Below are positions 43,178 to 51,938 of a stretch of DNA of 64,000 nt, piece after piece. The notes below the pieces were generated by a model. The model made no database searches. It was given only the letters and a program-made list of their open reading frames with translations, and was not told the origin of the DNA. The first letter of the stretch is position 1. Every line of letters begins with the position of its first letter. Source of the DNA: Geosporobacter ferrireducens (GTDB taxonomy: Bacteria; Bacillota; Clostridia; Peptostreptococcales; Thermotaleaceae); contig NZ_CP017269.1 in assembly GCF_001750685.1 (NCBI RefSeq), positions 5,063,416 through 5,127,415 on the forward strand. Reading direction: 5' to 3'. The translations under genes were made by a program, and so were the position numbers.

Positions 43178-43929
43178 ATGAATACAAAGCAAAATGTTGT
43201 TTTAATCACAGGCGGAAGCTCAGGGATAGGTCTTGCTCTCGCAAAAAAATTTTCAAGTGAAGAAAATAAAGTAATCATCGTAAGTAGATCGGAACAGAAG
43301 CTGGCTTCTGTAAAAGCGCAATTTCCTCAAATCATCACGGAAGCTGCAGATATAACCGAAGAGTATTCTATAGCCAAGCTTGTAGCAAAATACAAGGATG
43401 TCAATATTCTGGTAAATAATGCGGGAGTTCACCATGAGTGCAGCTTTAGAAATGGCATTGAGGATTTTTCTCTTTTAAGGAATGAAATTGATACCAATTT
43501 TGTTGCACCTGTTATGCTGGCCGAAAAGTTTATTCCGGAGCTTTTTGCAAAAAAAAAAACGCGGCTATTATCAATATTTCATCCTACTTTGGCATCAGTC
43601 CCAAACCGGGTGTTCCTGTGTATTCTGCAACTAAGGCTGCAATGCGTTCCTTTTCAAAATCACTCAGAATGCAGCTTAGAGGTACATCCATTAAGGTGTT
43701 CGATATTGTGCCTCCCATTGTCGAAACCCCCTTAACGGCACAAATCAATCCGAATGTTCTGAAGATGAAACCGGAAGAGCTGATTGAAATCGCATGGAAA
43801 AGCTTGATAAAAGACAAATACGATATATATCCAGGCTTATCTAAATTGTTTTATGTGTTAAGTCGCGTGCATCCAAGGTATTTAGAGAATAAGGTTATGA
43901 AAACAACCTTGAATGAAAAGAATCCCTAG
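43178..43929 (+). pseudogene. Short-chain dehydrogenase (DltE-like), frameshifted at A11
   Basis: The first frame gives LITGGSSGIGLALAKKFSSE, ILVNNAGVHHECSF and AEKFIPELFAKKK, then goes out of phase at a run of eleven A (43549-43559). In the next frame the protein continues NAAIINISSYFGISPKPGVP, VYSATKAAMRSFSKSLRMQL and IVETPLTAQINPNVL to the stop at 43929. The joined product is a normal SDR with Ser (NISS) and YSATK. Loss of one A or gain of two would explain the break. It could be a mutation, a sequencing error or slippage-controlled expression. Confidence 0.75.
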
Positions 43930-43947
43930 TTAAAAAAATTAGGGATT
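43921..43947 (+). terminator. Terminator at the end of the frameshifted dehydrogenase
   Basis: AATCCCTA (43921-43928) pairs with TAGGGATT (43940-43947). The stem overlaps the stop codon and lacks a strong T run. Confidence 0.45.
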
Positions 43948-44212
43948 AAATACATCCGTATTATATAAACAACGCATGTGGAGGTTGTGTCACAGATAGT
44001 TAAAATATAATAAGTAAGAGAGCAGTGAATCTATAATAGCCTTGAAGTTGGATATATATACTAAAGGGATAACACTTCTTATGATTATTAGGATAATATG
44101 CTATATTAAAAAGTGGCAATCAGAGTAAAATAATTCCCTGGATTGCTGCTTTTTAAATCTGGCTGAAAATGACGACTGTGTAATTTCATACTGAGGTGAT
44201 GAGAGTCAGGGT

Positions 44213-44317
44213 GGAAGAAGGAAGTACTATAGGATTACAGAAAAAGGAAAAGAGACTTACTTTGAAAACAAAAAAAACTGGGAAAACGTAAAGCACATTC
44301 TAGAAGAATTATTATAA
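44213..44317 (+). pseudogene. PadR regulator, C-terminal remnant
   Basis: The frame reads GRRKYYRITEKGKETYFENK and KNWENVKHILEELL then stop, the wing and last helix of a PadR regulator (compare GPKRKYYFLTDMGKEF at 13887). The HTH part is missing. The relic keeps its usual downstream partner, also broken. Confidence 0.65.
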
Positions 44318-44340
44318 AGGAAAGGTGGAAATTAAAATGA

Positions 44341-44673
44341 ATGAAATATTTAGATGGAGTATTTTCAGCCTATGAGGACGAGCGTGCGGTGAGAGAGTTA
44401 AAGGAAGAACTATCTGTAGATTTGAAGGAGAGGCTCAGTGATTTTAAAGCTCAGGGCTATGATGAAGAAGCTGCTTATAATATGACATTCCATAGGAGAT
44501 ATAAAAGAAATCATTGAAAGGAACATCTTTTAAAAATGCCGTTTTAAGAAATGTATCTTTTAAATATTCTGATGTAAAGAAGGCTACTTTTGATAGTGCT
44601 GTAATGGATAAAGTTAACCTATGCTGTTTTAAAAGGCAGCAAAGCAAATCTGGATAATGTCACAGTAATTTAG
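44341..44673 (+). pseudogene. PadR-linked permease-prefix/pentapeptide protein, decayed
   Basis: GAAAGGTGGA precedes an ATG reading MKYLDGVFSAYEDERAVREL, KEELSVDLKERLSDFKAQGY and DEEAAYNMT, a typical PadR-linked prefix domain. The frame then breaks (GDIKEII appears in another frame), and pentapeptide-like SFKNAVLRNVSFKYSDVKKA, TFDSAVMDKV and KANLDNVTVI follow to TAG 44673 with further shifts. It was once a DUF1700-like pentapeptide protein. Confidence 0.55.
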
Positions 44674-44813
44674 AGAGTAAGACATGTTTGAAAGGAATAC
44701 AGTTGTTTCAGCTAATGGACTCGGAACCTAAAAGTACTAGAGAAAATAAATGGGTGATCATTCTGGAAAACAGTTTAAATGATACTTCAATGATTTTTAG
44801 GGGGACTTACTAT

Positions 44814-45599
44814 ATGGATTTGGGGAGATTATTTAAAGATTACAATAACTATATATATGCTTATGCATACAAATTAACAAAGAATAAGGAAAAAGCCGAG
44901 GACTTAACACAAGAAACTTTTTTAAAAGCTTATGAAAAGCTGAGTCAACTGCGATCGTATGATTCAATGAAATACTGGTTAAGGAGTATTTGTTTTAATA
45001 TACATTTAATGACTATTAGAAAACAAAAAAATATTAAAGAAATGTCCTATGATGAACTTGAGCAACTTCATAAAGATGGAGATTTGATAACTATTGATAA
45101 TTCATTGCCAACCCCTGAGGATGAAGTCATTGTAGATGAGGCAATAAAAGATATTCAAAATGGTTGTTTCCTAACAATGGTACATAGGCTATCAGATAAT
45201 CAACGAATAGTATTTTCACTTGTAGATATGTTTGGTTTAACAATTGAAGAATCAGCAAAAGTTATAGATTTATCAGAGTCTGCAGTAAAGGCTTTGCTTT
45301 ATAGGGCCAGATTGAAATTGGATAAATTCTTCGGAGAAAACTGCAGTTTAGTTTTGGTGGAGAATCCATGTAACTGTCAGGCTTGGGCAGAATTTTCGGA
45401 CCATAGAAACAAATTAAAAACAAGAGTGTCAAATAATAGGAGGAATAGTTTAAGGCGTAAGCGTGAGACTATGTGTTTTAATAATTCGGAAATAAGAAAC
45501 AAATTGAGATATCTTTACGCAAAAATGCCAGATCATAAACCAAGCGTAGAATGGTATGAAGAGGTTTTAGAAGTAATAGAAAATTTTTATAAAAATTAA
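44814..45599 (+). CDS. ECF-type RNA polymerase sigma factor with C-terminal extension
   Basis: This 261-residue protein has sigma region 2 (LFKDYNNYIYAYAYKLTKNK, EKAEDLTQETFLKAYEKLSQ) and region 4 (LSDNQRIVFSLVDMFGLTIE, ESAKVIDLSESAVKALLYRA). It has about 75 extra C-terminal residues containing NPCNCQAWAEF and Arg/Lys-rich NNRRNSLRRKRE. The CxC-W pattern may bind a metal or replace an anti-sigma factor. No anti-sigma gene is adjacent. GGGGGA about ten bases upstream supports ATG 44814; an upstream in-frame ATG at 44688 has no RBS. Confidence 0.85.
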   Translation: MDLGRLFKDYNNYIYAYAYKLTKNKEKAEDLTQETFLKAYEKLSQLRSYDSMKYWLRSICFNIHLMTIRKQKNIKEMSYDELEQLHKDGDLITIDNSLPTPEDEVIVDEAIKDIQNGCFLTMVHRLSDNQRIVFSLVDMFGLTIEESAKVIDLSESAVKALLYRARLKLDKFFGENCSLVLVENPCNCQAWAEFSDHRNKLKTRVSNNRRNSLRRKRETMCFNNSEIRNKLRYLYAKMPDHKPSVEWYEEVLEVIENFYKN

Positions 45600-45680
45600 T
45601 GTAAAGCGCAACTTGGGCTTATTTTTTGCATCTTATATATTGTAGGACAAAATAAATCATTGTTGAAGGAGATGTATAAT

Positions 45681-46013
45681 ATGTCTAAGATTTTTCCGGA
45701 AGTAATTAAAAATCTACCAGAAGCGGATATCCCGCTAGATGGAATCACTGCATTTTTATCCCAAGGAGATCAGCACCAGATTATATTTATGGAATTTGAA
45801 AAAGATGTTGATTTGCCGGAGCACGAACATGAAAGCCAATATGGTATAGTTCTTGAAGGTAAAATCGAATTAACGATTGATGGTGTAAAGAATACTTTTG
45901 TGAAAGGAGACAGGTATTATATCCCGTCAGGTGTTAAGCACTTTGGTAAGATTTTTGCTGGATATGCAGATATGACATTTTTTAACGAAAAAGATAGATA
46001 TTCAAAAAAATAG
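45681..46013 (+). CDS. Cupin domain protein
   Basis: This 110-residue single-domain beta-barrel has cupin motif 1 DLPEHEHESQYGIVLEGKIE (His-rich metal site) and motif 2 DRYYIPSGVKHFGKIFAG. Small cupins of this type bind metal and may be isomerases, dioxygenases or sugar/small-molecule binders, and no substrate can be told. AAGGAG nine bases upstream supports ATG 45681. It follows the sigma-factor gene by about 80 bases on the same strand and may be one of its targets. Confidence 0.85.
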   Translation: MSKIFPEVIKNLPEADIPLDGITAFLSQGDQHQIIFMEFEKDVDLPEHEHESQYGIVLEGKIELTIDGVKNTFVKGDRYYIPSGVKHFGKIFAGYADMTFFNEKDRYSKK

Positions 46014-46188
46014 TTTAGAATGATAGGATAATTATGGAGATGTTTCAATTAATGAATGTTTCTTGATGTTATATGTTATATAATGAAGGAAGAGCATGAA
46101 GGAGCAATTCATATGCTACGAACTGCCAATGTACCTGGGTTTTATAAAGCCAAGCGATAGTAGTTTATATAATCAGGTAGGTGAGATA

Positions 46189-46638
46189 ATGAATTGTTGT
46201 TTGTGTGGGGAAGAAACAGATAATTGTAATCCATGGGGGGATTATATATGTAATGAATGTATGGAGAATATTTATTTGGAAAATAATCGGATTAGTAATC
46301 TTAATGATAAAGATAGATGTATAGAATTGAAAAGCTCTATTAATAACCTAATTAAAATAATAGAGACTGAAAATAAAGGACCATTTCCAAGATTTTATAG
46401 CTACTTAAAAATTATGAGTAAGAATTTAGATATTTGCATAAAAGAAAATTTTGAGGACTTGGATGAATTAATTCCATTGCTAAAAGAAGACTGGGCAAAT
46501 TGCTGGCAAATACATTGCGGATTAGATGATTGGTATATTCAAAGAGAAGAACATGAAGAACAGGTAAAAATAAATATGCTTTTCAGAAAAATGGAGCATA
46601 AAATTGAAAAGCTGATGAAATTTAAGGACAGCGTATAA
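46189..46638 (+). CDS. Hypothetical protein with N-terminal zinc ribbon
   Basis: This 149-residue protein starts MNCCLCGEETDNCNPWGDYI followed by CNECM, a treble-clef or zinc-ribbon-like site. A long helical remainder follows (LKSSINNLIKIIETENKGPF, LKEDWANCWQIHCGLDDWYI, MEHKIEKLMKFKD). The family is not recognised. AGGTGAG just before ATG 46189 decides the start; the frame is open upstream to 46096 without RBS support. No membrane segment is seen. Confidence 0.6.
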   Translation: MNCCLCGEETDNCNPWGDYICNECMENIYLENNRISNLNDKDRCIELKSSINNLIKIIETENKGPFPRFYSYLKIMSKNLDICIKENFEDLDELIPLLKEDWANCWQIHCGLDDWYIQREEHEEQVKINMLFRKMEHKIEKLMKFKDSV

Positions 46639-46724
46639 AATAAATTAATTTTTCATTTTTTGTAAATGCCGGAATAATTTACTCTTCTCAAAGCGGGATT
46701 CCCCAGATGCAGTTTAGAGGTGTC

Positions 46725-46860
46725 ATAGCAACGGAGACTGCAGTAGGGGTAGAGAAGGAGTACAATAGATTGGAATCAAGGGTTTTGAAGAATCTTAAGT
46801 GAATATAGAGTGTATTTTATGTTCCCTCAGATCGCATAGGTTTGAGGGAATTTGTTTTTT
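46725..46860 (+). repeat. RumA-like tail scar with terminator
   Basis: CAACGGAGACTGCAGTA resembles the HVETVVL codons of the scar at 8047. The conserved tail (GAATATAGAGTGTATTTTAT, then GTTCCCTCAG) and the hairpin TTCCCTCA/TGAGGGAA (46822-46850) with a T-rich end follow. It matches copies at 5390, 13620 and 50830. No gene lies between 46639 and 47110. Confidence 0.5.
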
Positions 46861-47026
46861 TAGAGGGGACGAAATTTCTCAGCATAGAGGCGGTTGGTCT
46901 CTAAAGGTCTAGTTGAGAACTGAAAAAGTGGTTTGAATCGGGGAATCTGCATGTGAATGCCACTAAGCTTTTAGGCTACAATAACTGTTAATTGAAAAGA
47001 TATTCTTAAAACTTAAACGAACCCCG

Positions 47027-47085
47027 TTGACTTTAAAGTCAATTAAGTTTATACTATGAATACACCATTGACTATAAAGTCAATG
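47027..47085 (+). promoter_or_regulatory. Promoter and twin TetR operators of the ABC exporter operon
   Basis: TTGACT (47027-47032), a 17-base spacer and TATACT (47050-47055) form the promoter. Two palindromes overlap or follow it: TTGACTTTAAAGTCAA (47027-47042) and CATTGACTATAAAGTCAATG (47066-47085). The repeated TTGACTNTAAAGTCAA points to autoregulation by the TetR protein encoded next. Confidence 0.75.
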
Positions 47086-47110
47086 GTCATAAAACAGGAG
47101 GTAAAAGTGT

Positions 47111-47776
47111 ATGGTGCGAAAGAGTAAAGATGCTGAATTTATTTGTGAATATGAAATCAAAGACCATAAAATTATGACAATGGAAGAAGAGAAGCGTGAA
47201 CGGGTTATTGCAGCAGCTTTGAAGGAATTCAATAAAGGATACCATTCAGCCAATATAGATGAAATCATCAAAGAAGCAGGCATATCTAAGGGGTTAATTT
47301 TTCACTATTTTGGCTCAAAAAGAGGACTGTTTCTATTTTTACTGAAGTATTCTGCTGAAATTATTAACAACGAATATGCTAAGGTAATTCTAAGTAGTAG
47401 GGATTTTCTGGAAAATGTTTGGGAGGTATCTAAGCTTGCAATGGAAATGACATTACAGTATCCACTCATTTATGGATTTATAGGGAAGGCGGTTTTTGTT
47501 CTTAATGAGATTTTTCCGGAGGGGTTGCCTAAGGATATACCTAACTCTAACGAAGGACTTTTACAGGAAATCCTTAAAAAATCGGATAGGTCATTTTTTA
47601 GGGATGATATTGATAGAGATAAGGCTCAAAATGTTGCTTTGTGGACAATGAAGGGCTTTTCTGACAGTTTACTGGCATATGGGGATGACTTGGAAAACTA
47701 TAACGCTAATTTAGACAAGTTAATGAAGGAATTTGAAGAATATGTGGAACTGCTTCGCAAGTTGCTTTATAAATAA
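47111..47776 (+). CDS. TetR family transcriptional regulator
   Basis: This 221-residue protein has the TetR HTH at residues about 25-72 (EEKRERVIAAALKEFNKGYH, NIDEIIKEAGISKGLIFHYF, GSKRGLFLFLL) and a full ligand-binding domain (LWTMKGFSDSLLAYGDDLEN). The first 22 residues form an unusual extension before the HTH. AGGAGG lies before ATG 47111. It is followed 21 bases later by the ABC ATPase, and two near-identical palindromes lie in its promoter, so it should repress its own exporter operon until a substrate binds. Confidence 0.9.
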   Translation: MVRKSKDAEFICEYEIKDHKIMTMEEEKRERVIAAALKEFNKGYHSANIDEIIKEAGISKGLIFHYFGSKRGLFLFLLKYSAEIINNEYAKVILSSRDFLENVWEVSKLAMEMTLQYPLIYGFIGKAVFVLNEIFPEGLPKDIPNSNEGLLQEILKKSDRSFFRDDIDRDKAQNVALWTMKGFSDSLLAYGDDLENYNANLDKLMKEFEEYVELLRKLLYK

Positions 47777-47797
47777 AAATGCTGAGGAGGATTTGAT

Positions 47798-48496
47798 ATG
47801 TTTATTGATGTCTCAAGTTTAAAGAAAAGCTACACAACTGGAGTGGTTAAAACTGAAGTTTTGAAGGGCATCGCAATGAATTTAGGAAAGGGAGAAATCG
47901 GTGTTATCCTGGGACCCTCCGGTTCAGGAAAATCCACACTGATGAATATTCTTGGGGGGATTGACCGTGGCGACAGCGGCAAGGTCATGGTTGATGGAGT
48001 TGAGATAAATAATCTAAATGATGATCAGTTGACGGAGTATAGACGTGAGGAGATCGGTTTCGTATTCCAGTTCTATAACCTGGTTCCCAACCTTACAGTC
48101 GGAGAAAATATTGAAGTCGTTTCCAATATCAGCAAATCACCTCTCAACATTGACGAGGTTTTAGAAGCAGTGGGGATGTTAGATAAAAAACACCGCTTTC
48201 CAAGAGAACTCAGCGGTGGAGAGCAGCAAAGAGTCTCCATTGCCAGGGCGATTGTCAAGAATCCAAAGCTGCTGCTTTGCGACGAGCCAACCGGGGCCCT
48301 TGACTTTTTAACTTCTCGAAGCATCCTACAGCTTCTCCAGCAGGTGAACAAAAAATACGGAACAACCCTTTTGATGATCACCCACAATGCTGCGATTGCC
48401 GCTATGGCCAACAGAGTATTTAAGGTGCGAAGCGGAGAAATCGTAGAAGCAATGGTGAATCAGGTGACTGTTCCAGCGGAAAGGATTGAGTGGTAA
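47798..48496 (+). CDS. ABC transporter ATP-binding protein (MacB/LolD type)
   Basis: This 232-residue ATPase has Walker A GPSGSGKST (about residues 39-47), the Q-loop VFQFYNLVPNLTV, signature LSGGEQQR, Walker B LLLCDEPTGALD and the H-loop MITHN. It energises the FtsX-type permease encoded next; the stop and start codons overlap as TAATG. Such pairs export peptides, bacitracin-like antibiotics or lipids, or act as mechanotransmitters. GAGGAGG precedes the ATG. Confidence 0.93.
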   Translation: MFIDVSSLKKSYTTGVVKTEVLKGIAMNLGKGEIGVILGPSGSGKSTLMNILGGIDRGDSGKVMVDGVEINNLNDDQLTEYRREEIGFVFQFYNLVPNLTVGENIEVVSNISKSPLNIDEVLEAVGMLDKKHRFPRELSGGEQQRVSIARAIVKNPKLLLCDEPTGALDFLTSRSILQLLQQVNKKYGTTLLMITHNAAIAAMANRVFKVRSGEIVEAMVNQVTVPAERIEW

Positions 48497-50739
48497 TGGC
48501 CTTAAACAAGAGAGTATTTCGGATGTTGAAAGGAAACCTGCTGCGATATATTGGCGTTCTTATGCTGATTATCCTTGGAAGCTATACGTTTGTTGTGGCG
48601 GCGGGGCTTTCTCAGAATCTTGCTAACCTCGTCACAACCTTTACAGAGGAGCATAAGCAGGAAGATCTGTCCTTTTCAACCGATAGAGCTATTTCTGATA
48701 GGGCAGGATTAGAGAAAGAGTTTGAGGCTATCATCGAGGAGTATATGAGCTTTGATGCTGAACTGTCCGACACCCTTACCCTGCGGCTCCTCAGTGAAAC
48801 GGAAAAGCTGAACATTCCGGCTGTTATAGAGGGACGAGGGCTTTTAGGTTCAGGGGAGATTCTACTTGACCCTGCCTTTGCCGAAGCGAACGGCTACCCT
48901 ATAGGCAGTCAAATAGAAGCGGCAGATAAAACCTTCGCTGTGGTGGGCTTTGTGTCTCTGCCCCATTATATCTATCCCCTAAAGAACGTGTATGATATAC
49001 TGTATTCACCCCATGACTTCGGTGTGGCGGTCATAAATCGAGAGGAATTTGCGGATATAGATAATGCTGCCAGCGTCTATTCCGTCAGGTTTCATGACAG
49101 AACCCAGAGCCTTAATAGACAGGTGGTGGAATTACGGGAAGGTTTACGGGCAGAAGGGATAACGGTATCCGACTGGATTGACATTATGAACAACAAACGG
49201 GCAAGAATGGTTTGGGCTTCCATAACCGGTATGAAAACCATGAGCGTACCGTTGCCGGCGGCCATGTTTCTACTGTGCTGCTTAATTATCGGCATCATGA
49301 TCTGGCGTATGATTCGCTATGAATCGGTGATTATTGGGACCCTCTACGCCCAAGGCTACCGCAGGCGTGAATTAATGCGCCATTATATGACCCTTCCTCT
49401 ACTGCTGGCTTTTGGAGGTGGAGTGATCGGAAGCTTGTTGGCACTACCCTTTATCGAGCCAATAGTTATAGCTATGGTTTCATATTATAATTTTCCCGTC
49501 ATTGGAATTAAATTGAGTGTTTTGAATGTGTTGATTGGAATACTGACTCCGACGCTATTTTTGGGCCTCAGCAGTTATCTGGTAATACGCTCGGAACTGA
49601 AGCGCTCTCCGGCGGAGCTTATGAAGGGGGACAAGCAAAAAACCAAGGTTAACGCCCTGGAGCGGGCCTTTAAACTGGAAAGGTTTAAATTCAGCACCAA
49701 ATTCAAGCTGCGGGAGCAGTTTAGAAGTATCTCACGGCTTGTGTTTCTCTTCTTGGGTGTTACCAGTGCCTCTGTCCTTATGCTCTTTGGTTTCACTCTT
49801 ATGAACTCTTTTAACCATGTATTTAACACCGCTTCTGACGTCCAGTTTGAATATGAATATGCATTCAGGGATCTACAATACGGTGAGGCACCGGAAGGGG
49901 CTGAGACCTTCAATGCAGGAAAGTTTTATCCTGAGAACAACGAGGGAATTGAGTTTTATATAACCGGGATAGAACCAGATTCAACGATTGTGACGCTGAA
50001 GGATAGCAAGGGGAATCTCCTTCCGAATAATCAAACAAATATTACGAAGCCTTTGGCTAACCGACTAGGAATTAAGGCCGGAGACACCGTAACCCTCATA
50101 AACAAAGAGGATGGGAAAGCCTACGCCTTTCATATTGACGCAGTCGCCGACTCCAAGATCGAGCAATTTATCTTCATGCCAATAGATGCGTTTAACATAA
50201 AGCTGGGACTTCCAGAAAATAGCTATATGGGGCTTTTTAGCATGAATAAGCTTGATATTCCTGATGAAGCGCTTTCAGGAACCAAGTCTCTAAGGGAGGC
50301 ATCAGATGCCATGGATGAATTTTTTGGGCAGATGATTTCCATGGTAGCATTGATGACTATTGTTTCCAGTATCGTGGCCTTGATTATCCTCTATCTTGTA
50401 ACTTCGTTGATTATTGAGGAAAATAGGAACACCATATCGCTTTTCAAGGTATTTGGCTACCGCCGTCGGGAGATCAAGTCCATGATACTAAACAGCTCCA
50501 CCTTTGTCATAGTAGCCGGATTTATGATCAGCATTCCTATTATGGCTGCGTCGATGGGCACAATGTACGGCTATCTTGGCAATATGATTAATTTAGTGCT
50601 GCCAACCATTATTAGTCCCCTTTATGTGGCTGTATGCTTCGTGGTCATCATGTTAACCTATCAGCTAAGCAAGCTGCTGTGTTCAAAGAGAGTGAACGAA
50701 GTTTCCATGAGTGAAGCGCTAAAAGCAGGAATGGAATAA
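48496..50739 (+). CDS. FtsX-like permease of an ABC exporter
   Basis: This 747-residue protein has an N-terminal helix (GNLLRYIGVLMLIILGSYTF), a large extracytoplasmic domain (about residues 40-240), FtsX core helices (MFLLCCLIIGIMIWRMIRYE), a second extracytoplasmic domain (about 440-590) and three terminal helices (VALMTIVSSIVALIILYLVT). The duplicated FtsX layout is that of BceB/YtrF-like exporters. It forms one operon with the TetR and ATPase genes. The ATG at 48496 overlaps the ATPase stop. Confidence 0.9.
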   Translation: MALNKRVFRMLKGNLLRYIGVLMLIILGSYTFVVAAGLSQNLANLVTTFTEEHKQEDLSFSTDRAISDRAGLEKEFEAIIEEYMSFDAELSDTLTLRLLSETEKLNIPAVIEGRGLLGSGEILLDPAFAEANGYPIGSQIEAADKTFAVVGFVSLPHYIYPLKNVYDILYSPHDFGVAVINREEFADIDNAASVYSVRFHDRTQSLNRQVVELREGLRAEGITVSDWIDIMNNKRARMVWASITGMKTMSVPLPAAMFLLCCLIIGIMIWRMIRYESVIIGTLYAQGYRRRELMRHYMTLPLLLAFGGGVIGSLLALPFIEPIVIAMVSYYNFPVIGIKLSVLNVLIGILTPTLFLGLSSYLVIRSELKRSPAELMKGDKQKTKVNALERAFKLERFKFSTKFKLREQFRSISRLVFLFLGVTSASVLMLFGFTLMNSFNHVFNTASDVQFEYEYAFRDLQYGEAPEGAETFNAGKFYPENNEGIEFYITGIEPDSTIVTLKDSKGNLLPNNQTNITKPLANRLGIKAGDTVTLINKEDGKAYAFHIDAVADSKIEQFIFMPIDAFNIKLGLPENSYMGLFSMNKLDIPDEALSGTKSLREASDAMDEFFGQMISMVALMTIVSSIVALIILYLVTSLIIEENRNTISLFKVFGYRRREIKSMILNSSTFVIVAGFMISIPIMAASMGTMYGYLGNMINLVLPTIISPLYVAVCFVVIMLTYQLSKLLCSKRVNEVSMSEALKAGME

Positions 50740-50819
50740 GAAAAGTCTTTGTATTTATCTATGTTGAGGCAGTTAACTGCTTTGCATCTTCAAAGACTTC
50801 TGAAAGAAAAGCATATGGA

Positions 50820-50910
50820 AGAAATGTTTAAATACGTCAGAACTTTTCAAGTAAATATTGAAGTATGTTTGATATTCCCCCAGACTATACAAGTTTGGGG
50901 GAGTTTTCGT
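50820..50910 (+). repeat. RumA-like downstream tail with terminator
   Basis: The conserved tail (CTTTTCAAGTAAATATTGAA, then GTATGTTTGATATTC) and hairpin CCCCCAGACT/AAGTTTGGGGG (50877-50901) followed by AGTTTTCG match the units at 13620 and 46760. The methyltransferase-like codons are missing here. A 77-residue ORF across it is not considered real. It also serves to end the ABC exporter transcript. Confidence 0.55.
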
Positions 50911-51070
50911 TTTGGGAGGTCTATTCCATATGCAAGCATAAGGAATTACGCAGAAAAAAGTGAGTTTTTTGCAATTTTATAGTATAATGATGATACAATA
51001 TCTGCAAGCAGGCTCAGATATTGTAACAGACTAAAGGCAGCCTATTCGCATTGGAAAGAAGGAAATATAC

Positions 51071-51883
51071 ATGTACACAGAGGCTCTAAACCTAGACCCA
51101 ACTGATAAAAACACAAAATCACTATGGTTTCTATTTTGCGGTAACAAGTTAATGGTAAGTCTTAAGGAAGATAAAGCCAGTATACCGGTTACAGAAGATA
51201 TATCTGAATTGCAATTAGAACTTGTGAGAAATCAGTATATCGGTAAACTTGGAGGTATCCATTGTTTTTGTGCTGAAGTAAACTCAGAAGAAGATGTCCC
51301 GCCTCAACTGAAGCTTTTAGACTTGAGACAATTGATGGGCTTGGTAGACGAGGAAATCTTTTGGATGGCAGGAAAAGCCTTTCAAATCATGGATTGGGAT
51401 AGAACCTTTCAGTTTTGCGGAAAATGTGGATCTCCTACGGAAACAATAAAAAATGAACATGCTAAAGTATGTACCTCTTGTAAATTTATTAATTATCCTA
51501 GGATCTCCCCAGCGATTATTGTGGCAGTAGTTAAGGATAAACAGCTTTTATTGGCTAGGGGTAAGAGGTTTACGGCCGCCATATATAGTGTCTTGGCAGG
51601 CTTTGCAGAACCAGGGGAAACACTTGAAGAATGTGTGGCTAGAGAAGTAATGGAAGAAGTGGGTATAAAAATAAAAAACATATCCTATTTCGGCAGCCAA
51701 CCATGGCCATTTCCTAATTCATTGATGATAGCATTTACGGCAGAATATGAATCGGGAGAGATTAAAATAGATGAAAATGAGTTATTAGATGCTGGGTGGT
51801 TTACAGCACAGAATATACCGCCAAGACCCAGCAAAATCAGTATTGCCTCAAAATTAATTGACTGGTTTATAGAAAATCACTAG
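51071..51883 (+). CDS. nudC: NAD(+) diphosphatase (NUDIX hydrolase)
   Basis: This 270-residue enzyme has the NudC layout: an N-terminal domain, a zinc ribbon FCGKCGSPT...CTSC (about residues 117-138), the Nudix box GFAEPGETLEECVAREVMEE followed by VGI (metal-binding Glu residues), and the NADH-specific SQPWPFPNSLM motif. It hydrolyses NAD(H) to NMN(H) and AMP and can remove NAD caps from RNA. The RBS GAAGGAA is upstream. It stands alone, with a terminator after it. Confidence 0.93.
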   Translation: MYTEALNLDPTDKNTKSLWFLFCGNKLMVSLKEDKASIPVTEDISELQLELVRNQYIGKLGGIHCFCAEVNSEEDVPPQLKLLDLRQLMGLVDEEIFWMAGKAFQIMDWDRTFQFCGKCGSPTETIKNEHAKVCTSCKFINYPRISPAIIVAVVKDKQLLLARGKRFTAAIYSVLAGFAEPGETLEECVAREVMEEVGIKIKNISYFGSQPWPFPNSLMIAFTAEYESGEIKIDENELLDAGWFTAQNIPPRPSKISIASKLIDWFIENH

Positions 51884-51908
51884 TCAAGTTTATACATTTG
51901 TGCATTAA

Positions 51909-51938
51909 GGGTCTGTTATAACATACAGACTCTTTTAT
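51909..51938 (+). terminator. Terminator of nudC
   Basis: GGGTCTGT (51909-51916) pairs with ACAGACTC (51925-51932), followed by TTTTATTT. The rest of the interval to 52266 shows nothing gene-like. Confidence 0.7.

Noticed and set aside
50749..50982. A 77-residue ORF after the FtsX permease
   Set aside because: It runs through a repeat tail and its terminator hairpin, so it is unlikely to be translated.
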